Below are positions 49,758 to 59,041 of a DNA stretch of 64,000 bases, in pieces; position 1 is the first letter of the stretch, and each line of letters starts with the position of its first letter. The translations under genes and the position numbers were made by a program. Source of the DNA: Streptomyces brevispora (GTDB taxonomy: Bacteria > Actinomycetota > Actinomycetes > Streptomycetales > Streptomycetaceae); assembly GCF_007829885.1 (NCBI RefSeq), contig NZ_VIWW01000001.1, positions 5,952,001 to 6,016,000 on the forward strand. Reading direction: 5' to 3'. The notes under the pieces are model-generated. The model searched no databases. It was not told where the DNA came from and saw only the letters and a program-made list of their open reading frames with translations.

Positions 49758-50228
49758 ATGACGACTACGCTCCGCCTGGAAACGGTCACTGCCGCCAACG
49801 TCGACGTCGCGATCGGCCTGAAGGTCCGCCCCGACCAGGAGCACCTGGTCGTGCCGGTCGTGAAGTCCCTCGCCGAGGCGTACGTGTACCCAGGCATCGC
49901 TTGGCCTCGCATCATCTTCGACGGCGACCGGCCCGTCGGCTTCCTCATGGCCTTCCTCGATATCGACTTCGCGGGCGACGGCAGGGGCACCGACATCCGC
50001 TCGGGCCTGTGGCGGCTTGATATCGCGGCCGGCGAACAGGGCCGCGGCTATGGCCGCTTCGCGGTCGAGTCCGTGGCCGCTGAAATCCGCCGCCGCGGCG
50101 GCACCCGCCTGACCACCACCTGGCACCCGGGCGAGGACGGCCCCGAGGGGTTTTGCCTGGGGCTCGGGTTCCGGCCGACGGGGGAGATGAGCGGGGATCA
50201 GAAGGTCGCGGAGTTGGCGTTGGGCTAG
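49758..50228 (+). CDS. GNAT-family N-acetyltransferase
   Basis: 156 residues. Acetyl-CoA site in WRLDIAAGEQGRGYGRFAVESVAAEIRRRG (Q/RxxGxG/A form QGRGYG), and a terminal strand CLGLGFRPTGEM. The N-terminus RLETVTAANVDVAIGLKVRPDQEHLVVPVVKSLAEAYVYPG resembles spermine/spermidine acetyltransferases of the SpeG/BltD type. No ribosome site precedes ATG 49758, so it may be leaderless. Confidence 0.88.
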   Translation: MTTTLRLETVTAANVDVAIGLKVRPDQEHLVVPVVKSLAEAYVYPGIAWPRIIFDGDRPVGFLMAFLDIDFAGDGRGTDIRSGLWRLDIAAGEQGRGYGRFAVESVAAEIRRRGGTRLTTTWHPGEDGPEGFCLGLGFRPTGEMSGDQKVAELALG

Positions 50229-50312
50229 GTAGATCCGCCGGACGTTGCGCTCCGCATGCCCGCGTGTGCAGGAGCCCTCCCCGGCAGGGGCTCACTGGCC
50301 TTGCGTTCCAGG

Positions 50313-51504
50313 TCAGGCGGCCGCTGCGGGTCGTGATTCGTAGAAGGTGCCGTCGCGGAGCATGGCGAACAGCACGTCGACGCGGCGTCGGGCGAGGCAG
50401 AGGAGAGCTTGGGTGTGGGTTTTGCCCTGGGCGCGTTTGCGGTCGTAGTAGGTGCGGGAGGCCGGGTCGGCGAGGGAGGCGAACGCGGCGAGGAAGAAGG
50501 CGCGTTTGAGCTGCTTGTTCCCGCGTCTGGACGGTTGTTCGCCGCGGATGGAGGAACCGGAGATACGGGAGGCGGGGGCCAGCCCGGCGTAGGCCGCGAG
50601 GTGGCCGGAGGTGGCGAAGGTGCTGGCGTCCGCCGACGTCGATGAGGATGCGCGTGCCGGTCCTGACGCCTATCCCCGGCATCGACGTCAGGAGCTTCGA
50701 AAGAGGGTGGGCCTCCAGAAGGTCGGCGATCTGCCGTTCCAGGGCGGCGCGTTGCGTGAGGTGGGCGCGCAGCTGGGTGGCGAGGCCGGGCACGATGGTG
50801 GTGCCCGCGACGACGACGGTCTGCTCGTCGAGGGCGGTGAAGATGTCCTCGATCAGGCGCTCTGCCATTCTCGGTGCCTGGGGCCGGATCAGAGTGATCA
50901 GGCGGCGACGTCCGGCTTTGCGGATCAGGGCCGGGGAGCCGTATCGCTCCAGGATGGTGAGGACGGCCGGGTGCTGGATGCGCGGGCCCAGGACCCGTTC
51001 CAGCGAGGGGTGGATCTGGGTGAGCAGGCCGCGCAGCCGGTTGGCGGTGCGGGTGACTTCGCCGGCGAGGTCGTCGTCGTATCCGGCGAGCATGTCGAGC
51101 TCGGCGATGGTCTCGTCGGTGGCGGCCAGGGCGCGCAGGGTGTGGGGCATGGTGCGGGCGGCGTCGGCGATGATGAACGCGTCGCGGGCGTCGGTCTTGG
51201 CCTCGCCGGGGTAGAGGTCGGCGATCCGGCGCATAGTCAGGCCGGGCAGGTAAGCGACCAGGCAGCCCGCGTCGCGGGCGACGGCCAGCGGCAGAGCGCC
51301 GATGTTGGCGGGCTGGTCGACGATCACCAGGACGGTGCCGTACTTCGCACTCAGTTTGTCGAACAGGGCCCGCAGCTTGGGTTCGCTGTTGGGCAGCCGC
51401 TTGTCGAAGACGGTCTTGCCGGCCGGGGTCAGGCCCCGCCCTTGGTGCTCGCCCTTGCCGACGTCCAGGCCGAGGAAGACGGCCACCTCACCGATCTCGA
51501 TCAC
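50313..51504 (-). pseudogene. IS110-family transposase, single-base frameshift
   Basis: The frame from GTG 51504 begins FLGLDVGKGEHQGRGLTPAG and holds the DEDD-type N-terminal domain (YPGEAKTDARDAFIIADAAR). It continues through SMPGIGVRTGTRILIDVGG. There, near 50630, one extra base shifts the frame. After removing it, translation continues cleanly as a normal Transposase_20 C-terminus (HLAAYAGLAPASRISGSSIR ... FYESRPAAA) to the stop at 50313. So the gene is full length but broken, unless this is a sequencing error. Element ends could not be located. Confidence 0.85.
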
Positions 51505-51809
51505 GTACAGCCTCCGCTGATGCGCTTGCGTCCCCGGCCTCACCTACGGCACCAGATGCCGGCATCCACGTCACGAAGGCCTGCCGTACCCGTCGCCGGG
51601 TCGGCGGTCGTGCCCCTAATCAGCGGTCTACCGGTGCCTCCGGTGCCCGGTGACACCACCCCCCGGATCATGCGTACGACAGGGGGACACAGTCATGCCG
51701 GGCCCGGAGGCCGGGAGCCCCATTTCGGGGCCACGAAAAAGACATCCGATGCAGTTGATCTGTCAAGCCGTGCCGGAGTTCCCCAGGGGGTCGGCGGTTC
51801 CGCCGTGCC
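51505..51809. other. Gene-free flank of the IS110 element
   Basis: Between the transposase start and the acetyltransferase stop. It probably contains the right end of the element. It carries one copy of a 25-nt repeat at 51744. No gene seen. Confidence 0.5.
51744..51768. repeat. 25-nt direct repeat, copy 1
   Basis: ATCCGATGCAGTTGATCTGT followed by CAAGC. It matches 52921-52945 at 23 of 25 positions. On the minus strand both copies contain CTTGACAGATCAAC, which includes a perfect -35 hexamer. Confidence 0.7.
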
Positions 51810-52739
51810 TCAGGCCGCTGAGCCGGAGTCGGCTGTGCGGGGAAGGCCGATGGAACGGTTCTCCTCCATGACCCGGTAGCCGGCGCTTGTGTACAGGTTC
51901 ATGGCCACCTCGTTGCCGCCCCACACGGTGAACATCAGCGCCGAGTCGCCGGCCGCGAGCGTGGCCTGCTCGCCGGCCGCCATCGCGGCCCGCCCGTACC
52001 CCTTGCCGCGGTGCTGCTCGTGGACGTGCAGCGCGTAGCCGTAAGTGACGTCGGGGAGGAAGCCGTGCTTCAACCAGCCGGTGCCGATCTGCTCGCCCGC
52101 TGCCTCGAGCACCAGGAACGTGTTGTCGGGCGTCGCCAGGCCCTCGGGGATCAGCTCCGCGAAGTCGCGGTCGGACTTGCGTACGGCCTCCTCGGGGCTC
52201 AGGGTGCCCGCCCGGACGATGTCGCCGACGTAGGCGACCTTCTCGGAGGCGAGCCACTGGGGATATTCGGCCTCGGTCATCGGCCGTGCCGTGACGCCGT
52301 CGAGGGGTTCCGGCGGGGAAGTGATGAGGCGCATCCTGGTCTGGCCCCGGACGGAGTAGCCGTCGAACAGCTCTTCCGCGGGTTCGATGAGCCGTACGTC
52401 CAGCCGGCGTGCGCCGCGCTCCGCGCACCAGACCTCGGCCCAGGCGCGGGCGGCCTGCTCATGCCCCCGGTCGGCCTGGGGCGCGTCGACCCGGAGATCG
52501 CCGATACGGCCTGCGAGCGTGCCGTTGTCGTCGGCCACAGCCACGGCGACGTATCCCACCCGGGTCCCGGCGTCCGTGATTTCGGCGACGGTCCAGTCGC
52601 CGATGCCATCGCGTACGCCCTTGAGCTTACGCTCCGCCGCAGCCGCACCGAGCCCTGCGGCAGCGTACGAGGCGCGAAGCCGCCGCTCGAAGTCCTTCTG
52701 CCATTCCGTGCTGTCACCAAGGGCGCTGAATTCCGTCAC
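51810..52739 (-). CDS. Double GNAT-domain acetyltransferase
   Basis: 309 residues, two GNAT folds. The second has the clear acetyl-CoA loop HVHEQHRGKGYGRAAMAAGEQATLAAG and the terminal NEVAMNLYTSAGYRVMEE. The first (DLRVDAPQADRGHEQAARAWAEVWCAERG) is degenerate. This tandem arrangement is common in Streptomyces acetyltransferases of unknown or antibiotic-like substrates. It is flanked by two copies of a 25-nt repeat and by IS110 remnants on both sides. Confidence 0.9.
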   Translation of the reverse strand: MTEFSALGDSTEWQKDFERRLRASYAAAGLGAAAAERKLKGVRDGIGDWTVAEITDAGTRVGYVAVAVADDNGTLAGRIGDLRVDAPQADRGHEQAARAWAEVWCAERGARRLDVRLIEPAEELFDGYSVRGQTRMRLITSPPEPLDGVTARPMTEAEYPQWLASEKVAYVGDIVRAGTLSPEEAVRKSDRDFAELIPEGLATPDNTFLVLEAAGEQIGTGWLKHGFLPDVTYGYALHVHEQHRGKGYGRAAMAAGEQATLAAGDSALMFTVWGGNEVAMNLYTSAGYRVMEENRSIGLPRTADSGSAA

Positions 52740-52920
52740 CTGATCACACTAACCACGTGTCATGGACCTGGGCTTGTGTTTTCGGTGTTGATACACCCCC
52801 ATAATTCGCTTAGCACCCAAAGGACTTGCGGGAAGCGGCCGAATGCGTGTCGGGACAAGTCGATGCGGTCCACTGGCCTCTCGCGTCCCGACCCGTACCG
52901 GCAACTGACCGACCTGCCCG

Positions 52921-52945
52921 ATCCGATTCGGTTGATCTGTCAAGC
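52921..52945. repeat. 25-nt direct repeat, copy 2
   Basis: ATCCGATTCGGTTGATCTGT followed by CAAGC, same orientation as the copy at 51744. It lies right at the break point of the truncated IS110 transposase. Confidence 0.7.
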
Positions 52946-52994
52946 GGCGACAGGTAGGCGGGCGGTCTCGGGCGGTGGGAAGGCGGTTGCTTCG

Positions 52995-53643
52995 TCTCTT
53001 CGATGCCGCGCTTGCGGCCGGCTTTCCTCAGCAGTGACCGCAACTGGGGGCGGGTGAGTCTGGCGGCCTGGGCCCGGGTGGGGGCGGCGGCCAGGATGAC
53101 GCGGGCGGCGGGTAGGCACAGCCCTTCGCGGGTGTCCTGGAAGGCTCCGAGGAAGCCGGGGAAGTACTCCCGCAGGTGGGAGCGGAGCTTGTTGCTGGCC
53201 TGGGTGCGGTCCCAGACCGCGTCCTGCTGAGCCCGGGCGAGCACCGCGATGGCCTGGACGAGTTCGCTGTCGGCTGGCAGTTGCCGGGGGACGGCCATGT
53301 CCGTGCGGAGGATGTTCGCCAGGACCATGGCGTCGAGGTGGTCGGACTTCTTGCGGGCGACCGCGTGACGCTCCCGGTACCGGGCAGCGGCCATCGGATT
53401 GATCGCGTGGACGGGCCGTCCAGTTGCCCGCAGGCAGGCGACCAGCAGCCCGCGGGAGGTCTCGATGGCCACCGGGATCGGCGTGTCCGCGGTGTCGCCG
53501 TGGGCGGTGAGGAGGTCGAGGAACTGTTGCAGGCCCGTGGCGTCGTCGTCGATCCGGGCCCGGCCTAACAGGGTTCCTTCGTGGTCGACCAGGGCGATGT
53601 CGTGGTGGTCGCTGGCCCAGTCGATGCCGCAGAACACTTTCAT
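52995..53643 (-). pseudogene. IS110-family transposase, C-terminal half missing
   Basis: Starts MKVFCGIDWASDHHDIALVDHEG at 53643 and follows a normal IS110 N-terminal DEDD domain (RKKSDHLDAMVLANILRTD) to about residue 216 (LRKAGRKRGIEE). Then homology ends and unrelated sequence runs to a stop at 52810. The Transposase_20 half is gone, so the gene is dead. The family differs from the neighbouring broken transposase. Loss may have involved the 25-nt repeat at the junction. Confidence 0.85.
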
Positions 53644-54302
53644 CGTGTGGTTCAGGTCCTCTCGATCGGGGGCGGGTTGCTGCTGGTCGCAGCCGTGCGG
53701 GGGCACGCGTCTCCCTAATGGAAGGGCTCGATGGCCCTGCATCCGATTAGCCGTTCGTGACCCCAGCGGTCCGCAGGGCCCTCGGTCTGTGAGGGAGCTC
53801 GTGCGGCTCCTGGCTCTTTGAGAGGTGACCCCTGCGAACGGCTCGGACCACGGACTTCAACGATCTGATCATCGGACTGGATACGGCATGCTCGTTGTGG
53901 TGGTAGCGGACGGGGCCGGGGGCCGGCTCTTGTCCAAGGGCTCAAGTCCCGGGGGTCTGCTGGCGACTTCCCCGGCACCGACCGCTACCACCACAACGCA
54001 TGAGATGAGAAGCCGGAGGCCGCAGTCTTTTTCCAGACCTCGTGGGGCCGGGTAACGGGTAGCGATCCACCGGCTTCATGGCCCATTAGGTAACGGGGAG
54101 CAGGTCCAGGGTGCAGAAGAATGTGCTGAACGGCGGAGCCTCGTCCGCCTTCGGCCGGCTCGGTGATCTCCATCGGCGGGACTCCTACCCGTACGCTCGT
54201 TGGGTGTCAACCCCGTCCCTGCGCCCGGCTGTTCGTCCTTCGCGGCGCGGCTGACGGTCACCGGCGCGCGGTTGCGGTCCTGTCACAGGCCACAATGGAC
54301 CC
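53644..54302. other. Gene-free region upstream of the truncated transposase
   Basis: 659 bp with several dyads, including CCGTTCG near 53750 mirrored by CGAACGG near 53833 and the long one at 53893-53998. The region is likely the non-coding end of the IS element followed by flank. Short open frames at 53985-54261 have poor codon bias and are not called. Confidence 0.5.
53893..53998. repeat. Long inverted repeat
   Basis: CGTTGTGGTGGTAGCGG (53893-53909) is perfectly complementary to 53982-53998. Pairing extends about 11 bp further inward with two mismatches, giving arms of some 28 bp around a roughly 50-nt loop. It could be a mobile-element end or a MITE-like hairpin. Confidence 0.7.
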
Positions 54303-54761
54303 ATGTCCCGACGCACCTCACGCCCCCGGCGGCCTTCCGCCGCGAGCGCCCGTACCACTTCCGCGGCCGAGATCACCGCGGCCTCGCCATGTCCGTGCGG
54401 GATGCCCGCCGAGTACGGCGCGTGCTGCGGGCGGCTGCATGCCGGGGCCGCCGCGCCGACCTGCGAGGCGCTGATGCGTTCGCGGTACTCCGCCTTCGTC
54501 GTCCATGACGCCGCCTATCTGCTGCGCACCTGGCACCCCGATTCCCGGCCGGAGGTCCTCGACCTCGATGACCCGGGGATGCGCTGGGAGCGTCTGGAGA
54601 TCCTGGGGGCGACGGAGGGCAGCGCCTTCCACACCACGGGCACGGTCACCTTCCGGGCGCACTTCACGCACAACGGCCGCGCCGGCTCACTCCATGAGAA
54701 GAGCCGCTTCGTCCGGTACGAGGGCGCCTGGGTCTACGAGTCGGCGCTCTTCACCGACTGA
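54303..54761 (+). CDS. YchJ-like (UPF0225) protein with SEC-C type zinc motif
   Basis: 152 residues. After a basic disordered start, the motif CPCGMPAEYGACCGRLH is a SEC-C-like zinc knuckle. The NTF2-like YchJ domain follows (EALMRSRYSAFVVHDAAYLLRTWHP onward, ending RFVRYEGAWVYESALF). The family is widespread but its role is unknown. The true start could be later, near ATG of the first conserved Cys block. Confidence 0.9.
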   Translation: MSRRTSRPRRPSAASARTTSAAEITAASPCPCGMPAEYGACCGRLHAGAAAPTCEALMRSRYSAFVVHDAAYLLRTWHPDSRPEVLDLDDPGMRWERLEILGATEGSAFHTTGTVTFRAHFTHNGRAGSLHEKSRFVRYEGAWVYESALFTD

Positions 54762-54824
54762 GAAGCACGGCTCCGGCCGCCGCGCGAGTTCGGACCACCC
54801 CCCGTGCCGGACCGGTGCACCGGG

Positions 54825-56897
54825 TCACACCGGTGCGCCGGCCCGGGCTGCCGGGGACAGCTCCTGAGCCAGGTCCTCCGCCAGCAGCCGCTTCGCGATG
54901 ACATCGACCGCGGCGCGCAGCCGGGCGTCGTCCGGGCGCTCGCCGGCATGGTCCAGCTGGTCGTTGAGCCATGCCGCCCAGGCGTTGGTGATGGTCGCCG
55001 CCTCCCTGTTGCCCGCCTCGGTGTGCGCGAAGAGGCGGCCGTCCCCGGTGATATAGCCCTCCTCGATCATCCGGTCGAATACGGGCACCAGTACCTCCGG
55101 CGGAATCCGGTGCCGGGCCGCGATCAGCCCGAGCCCCGCGTGGCCGACCATCCGGGTGAACAGCTCGACCTGCATCACCGCCCAGGCGCCCGCGATGTCG
55201 AGCCGGGTGTCCGATTCGGCGATGATCCGCCGGGCCGTGTCCGGATCCACCCGCTGGAGGACCTTGGCCACCGAGAATTCGAGCAGCCGGGCCGAGTCGC
55301 CGGCGCTCGGTGAGGCGAAGCCCTCACCCATGTCGGTCGAGCCGGCCCGTACCGTGTCGCGCAGCGGCACCTGCTTCAGGAACAACGCCACGACGAATCC
55401 GAGCAGCGCGACCGGCACCGTCCACAGGAACACCGTGTGCAGGGTGTCGGCGTACGCCTGGGCCAGCGGCGCCGACTGGGCGCCGGGCAGCGAGTGCAGC
55501 CCCTCCGGGCTTTGCGACGCCTTCACCAGCACCGCCGGATTCCCGCCCGCCCGCGCCGCCGCCGCGATCCCGTCCTTGAGGTTCGGGCCGAGCGTGTTGG
55601 CGTAGATCGTGCCGAACACCGCGGTGCCGAAGGCGCTGCCGAGCGTGCGGAAGAACGTCACGCCGGAGGTCGCCGTGCCCAGGTCCGAGTAGTCGACGGT
55701 GTTCTGCACCGCGATCGTCAGCACCTGCATGGACAGGCCGATGCCGACCCCGAGAACCAGCATGTACAGCGACTCCAGCCACGTCCCGGTGTGCGGCCCC
55801 ATCCGGGAGAGCAGGAACAGACCGACCGCCATGACCAGCGAGCCCACGATGGGGAAGATCCGGTAGTGGCCGGTCTTGCTGACCACGTTGCCGCTGAAGA
55901 TTGACGCGGCCAGCAGACCGAGGACCATCGGCAGCGTCCGGACGCCCGAAAGGGTCGCCGAGTCCCCGTCCACGTACTGCAGATACGTCGGGAGGAAGAT
56001 CATCGCGCCGAGCATCGCGAACCCGACGATGAAGCTGAGGATCGAGCAGACCGTGAAGACCGGGTTCCCGAACAGCCGCATCGGCAGCATCGGTTCCTTC
56101 GCCCCGAACTCGACGAAGCAGAAGATCGCGAGCGCGGCCAGCCCGAGGGCGAACAGGCCGATGATGACGGGGGAGCCCCAGGCGTACTGGTTGCCGCCCC
56201 AGCTCGTCGCCAGGATCAGGGAGCTCGCCCCGACCGTGACCATCGCGATGCCCGGATAGTCGATGACCGGGCGCCCCGCCGCCTTCACGGACGGAATGGT
56301 GCGGGCCGCGGCGATGACCACCGCGATCGCGATCGGCACGTTGACGTAGAACGCCCAGCGCCAGCTCAGATGGTCGGTGAAGAGGCCGCCCAGCAGCGGC
56401 CCGATCACCGTGGAGACACCGAAGACGGCGCCGATCGCACCCTGGTACTTGCCGCGGTCGCGCAGCGGGATCACATCGGCGATCAACGCCATCGAGGTGA
56501 CCATGAGCCCGCCCGCGCCGATGCCCTGGAGACCACGCCACACGATCAGCAGCGTCATGTTCGTCGCGAGACCGCAGAGGAACGAACCGGTGATGAAGAT
56601 GATCGCCGAGAGCTGGAAGATGACCTTCCGGCCGAACAGGTCGCCGAACTTTCCGACCAGGACCGTCGCCACCGTCTCGGCGAGGAGGTACGCCGTGACC
56701 ACCCACGACATATGGGCGGCGCCCCCGAGGTCCGAGACGATCGTGGGCAGCGCGGTACCCACGATCGTCTGGTCCAGCGCCGCCAGCAGAATGCCCAGCA
56801 CGATCGTGGCGAAGACGATGTTGCGGCGGCGCGGATCGAGCAGCGGCGGCGCGGCGGCACTCTGCGCGGCCGGGGCGGTCTCGCTGGCAGTGGTCAC
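54825..56897 (-). CDS. MFS drug exporter, EmrB/QacA (DHA2) family, with C-terminal extension
   Basis: 690 residues. Fourteen membrane helices are expected within residues 25-510. DHA2 motifs are visible: LDQTIVGTALPTIVSDLGG and GRKVIFQLSAIIFITGSFLCGLA. After the last helix (VALLGFVVALFLKQVPLRD) comes a cytoplasmic extension of about 170 residues with a winged-helix-like part (HRIPPEVLVPVFDRMIEEGYITGDGRLFAHTEAG). GTG 56897 is the start. It probably expels toxic compounds by proton antiport. Confidence 0.92.
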   Translation of the reverse strand: MTTASETAPAAQSAAAPPLLDPRRRNIVFATIVLGILLAALDQTIVGTALPTIVSDLGGAAHMSWVVTAYLLAETVATVLVGKFGDLFGRKVIFQLSAIIFITGSFLCGLATNMTLLIVWRGLQGIGAGGLMVTSMALIADVIPLRDRGKYQGAIGAVFGVSTVIGPLLGGLFTDHLSWRWAFYVNVPIAIAVVIAAARTIPSVKAAGRPVIDYPGIAMVTVGASSLILATSWGGNQYAWGSPVIIGLFALGLAALAIFCFVEFGAKEPMLPMRLFGNPVFTVCSILSFIVGFAMLGAMIFLPTYLQYVDGDSATLSGVRTLPMVLGLLAASIFSGNVVSKTGHYRIFPIVGSLVMAVGLFLLSRMGPHTGTWLESLYMLVLGVGIGLSMQVLTIAVQNTVDYSDLGTATSGVTFFRTLGSAFGTAVFGTIYANTLGPNLKDGIAAAARAGGNPAVLVKASQSPEGLHSLPGAQSAPLAQAYADTLHTVFLWTVPVALLGFVVALFLKQVPLRDTVRAGSTDMGEGFASPSAGDSARLLEFSVAKVLQRVDPDTARRIIAESDTRLDIAGAWAVMQVELFTRMVGHAGLGLIAARHRIPPEVLVPVFDRMIEEGYITGDGRLFAHTEAGNREAATITNAWAAWLNDQLDHAGERPDDARLRAAVDVIAKRLLAEDLAQELSPAARAGAPV

Positions 56898-56952
56898 GTT
56901 TGCACCCTCACACCCCGCCCTGTTACCCGCATGCGGGGGACGCCCGGACGTG

Positions 56953-57792
56953 TCAGGCCGGCAGATCCCGCAGCGACGCCTTCATCCGGGTCACGAACGC
57001 CGCCCGCACCGGCTCCGCCACCCGGTCCAGCGAGAGATACGGATTGAGGTCCTCCAGCTCGACGAGCAACAGCTCGCCGTCCGCCGTCCGGCACGCGTCC
57101 ACCCGCTGGATGCCGTGGTCGAGGGTGTTCCAGTCCACGAAGGACCGGGCGAACTCCAGATCCGCCGCACTCGCCGCGTACGGCTCCAACACCCAGCGCC
57201 GTTCCGGGTGCGGCGCGTGCAGCGCGTACTGGAAGTCGCGGTCGACGAAGTAGAAGGACACCTCGTAGCGGAAGTCGATCCGCGGCTGGATCAGCTGGGT
57301 GCCGTCCGCCTCGGAAGACAGCTCGGAGGACAGCTCGGAGGTCCGTACGAAACGCAGCCCGACCGAGTCCGCGCCCAGCTTCGGCTTGATCACGTAACCG
57401 TCGGCCTCGGGCAGCAGGCCCAGGTCCGCCGCCCGGTCAACGGTGGGAATCACCGGGTACCCGGCGCGGCTCAGATCGACCAGGTACTGCTTGCCCGCCA
57501 TGTCGCCCCGCCCGGTCAGCGGGTTGTAGACCCGTGCGCCCAGTTCCTGGGCCCGTGCGCGGAACGCGTCGTACGCCTCCTGGTAATGGAGCACCGGGCC
57601 GCTGTTGCGTATGACGGCCATGTCGAAACCGTCCAGCAGCGCGGCGGCGTCACGCGGATGGCAGAGCGCCGTGTCGAAGTCCTCGCGCAGGCGGGACGTC
57701 AGAAAGATGTCCTCGTCGCAGTAGCGGCGCCCGCGGGCCTCGTAGGCGAGGTCGGTGACGAAGAGGAGGGACTGGCGGGGGCCTGCGGCCAT
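56953..57792 (-). CDS. ATP-grasp-like protein
   Basis: 279 residues. The pattern GKQYLVDLSRAGYPVIPTVD, then DGYVIKPKLGADSVGLRFV (ATP-binding lysine region) and ACRTADGELLLVELEDLNPYLSL (metal-binding Glu/Asn at the C-terminus), fits an ATP-grasp ligase. The N-terminal RQSLLFVTDLAYEARGRRYCDEDIFL resembles the pre-ATP-grasp domain. A small direct repeat (SELSSELSSE) sits near residue 155. It lies 55 bp upstream of the exporter on the same strand, so a peptide or amino-acid-like product exported by it is conceivable. Confidence 0.8.
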   Translation of the reverse strand: MAAGPRQSLLFVTDLAYEARGRRYCDEDIFLTSRLREDFDTALCHPRDAAALLDGFDMAVIRNSGPVLHYQEAYDAFRARAQELGARVYNPLTGRGDMAGKQYLVDLSRAGYPVIPTVDRAADLGLLPEADGYVIKPKLGADSVGLRFVRTSELSSELSSEADGTQLIQPRIDFRYEVSFYFVDRDFQYALHAPHPERRWVLEPYAASAADLEFARSFVDWNTLDHGIQRVDACRTADGELLLVELEDLNPYLSLDRVAEPVRAAFVTRMKASLRDLPA

Positions 57793-57872
57793 GGTGTTTC
57801 CCCAAAGGGTGGGTGAGCGGACGGGTCGTCAATAACCTTGGCGGCGTTGCCCGTCAACGACCCTGGAGCGTC

Positions 57873-58218
57873 ATGACGTCTGCCCCGAAAGAGTCGCTCA
57901 CCTCGCAAGAGCCGCCCGTACCCGACATTCTCTCGCCCGCCTTCGCCGCCGATCCCTACGGGGCCTACCGGATCATGCGCGAGAGCGCCCCGCTGATCAG
58001 GCACGACGCCACGAACAGCTACATCATCTCCCGCTACGAGGACGTGGAACGGGTCTTCAAGGACAAGGCGGGGGAATTCACCACCGACAGTTACGACTGG
58101 CAGATCGAACCCGTCCACGGCAGGACCATCCTCCAGCTCAGCGGCCGTGAGCACGCAGTGCGCCGGGCCCTGGTCGCCCCGGCCTTCCGGGGCACGGACT
58201 TCCAGGAGAAGTTCCTCC
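57873..58218 (+). pseudogene. Truncated cytochrome P450 (N-terminal quarter only)
   Basis: From ATG 57873, about 115 residues read as a true P450 N-terminus: PDILSPAFAADPYGAYRIMRESAPLI, YEDVERVFKDKAGEFTTD, then LSGREHAVRRALVAPAFRGTDFQEKFLP. Homology stops there, and the frame goes on as Arg-rich nonsense to 58529. No I-helix, ExxR or haem loop is present. It is a deletion remnant. Confidence 0.85.
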
Positions 58219-58446
58219 CGGGCCGCCGCCCCGTCCGAGTGGGCAGCCGATACGGGCAGGAGGGTTGTCCGTGGACCGGTGGATCATGTGCGGCGTCTTG
58301 CACCCGGCGTCCATCGGTGCGTCGAACGGGGCGGCCGGCCTCGAACGTCCCTGCCGCCGCCTGCCCCGTGCAGCCCCCGGCGGCGCGGGCCGGTCGGGCG
58401 TCCGGTTTCCGGTCGGTGAAGCCGTGCATCCCATGGTCGGTCGCCC

Positions 58447-58713
58447 TCAGGTCTTCGGGATGCCGACGCAGCGGGTGGGGCCCCAGGCGAGACCGACGTC
58501 GCCGGCCACCGTCAGCTTGCGCGTCATGAACGCCCTCACGGGATTGCCGTAGCCGGAAACCGGCCTCAGGAACATGGCGTCCCATGTCACCGGGGTCGTG
58601 CGCGGTTCGGCATCGGAGCGGCCCGCGTGGATGGTGCGGGTGCCGTCCGCGATCGGGGTCTCGAAGTCCGCGTCGGTGCCCCCGGCGCTCTTCCAGCGGA
58701 TCAGCGCCTTCTG
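58447..58713 (-). pseudogene. 3' remnant of an unidentified gene, opposite the P450 scrap
   Basis: A minus-strand frame ending TGA at 58447 shows near-perfect G/C third positions over about 88 codons. It reads like a real protein: KALIRWKSAGGTDADFETPI, TIHAGRSDAEPRTTPVTW, GYGNPVRAFMTRKLTVAGDV and RCVGIPKT at the end. No start codon with a ribosome site could be found in frame, and the 5' side runs into the neighbouring gene's spacer. I take it as the tail of a disrupted gene. The family is unknown. Confidence 0.5.
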
Positions 58714-58777
58714 AGGAAGACAGGCGTCGCACTTCCTCCTCGCAGGGCGGTGCGGCGCAGGTGCGACAGCGGGGGAG

Positions 58778-59041
58778 TCACCAGGAGCTGCCGGGGCGCA
58801 CCGCCAGCAGGGGATGGTGGGCGGCCAGTGTCTTGTTGGCGCGGGCCAGCTCCGACAGGGCCTGTTCGCGGTCGGCCTGGTCCTCGATGCCGAGCCGCGG
58901 ACCGCGGAACCTGCGGACCTCGCGCGCGGCGCACTCGGCGTCGAACTCCGCCGCCAGGATGTGTGGCGGGATGCAGGACCCGATCAGTGCGGCGACCCGG
59001 TCGGGGATCGGCACGGGGACGAGCAGGTGCGAGGCGGTCAT
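58778..59041 (-). CDS. Hypothetical small protein, 87 aa
   Basis: 87 residues from ATG 59041 with GAGGG 7 nt upstream. The sequence is well structured and helical: VPIPDRVAALIGSCIPPHILAAEFDAECAAREVRRF and QALSELARANKTLAAHHPLLAVRPG. No domain recognised. Its stop overlaps a GTG that could open a second frame toward the remnant at 58713. Confidence 0.7.
   Translation of the reverse strand: MTASHLLVPVPIPDRVAALIGSCIPPHILAAEFDAECAAREVRRFRGPRLGIEDQADREQALSELARANKTLAAHHPLLAVRPGSSW

Noticed and set aside
50313..53643. Composite transposon bracketed by two IS110 elements
   Set aside because: The two transposases are of different subgroups and both broken; element ends are not identifiable, so transposon structure cannot be claimed.
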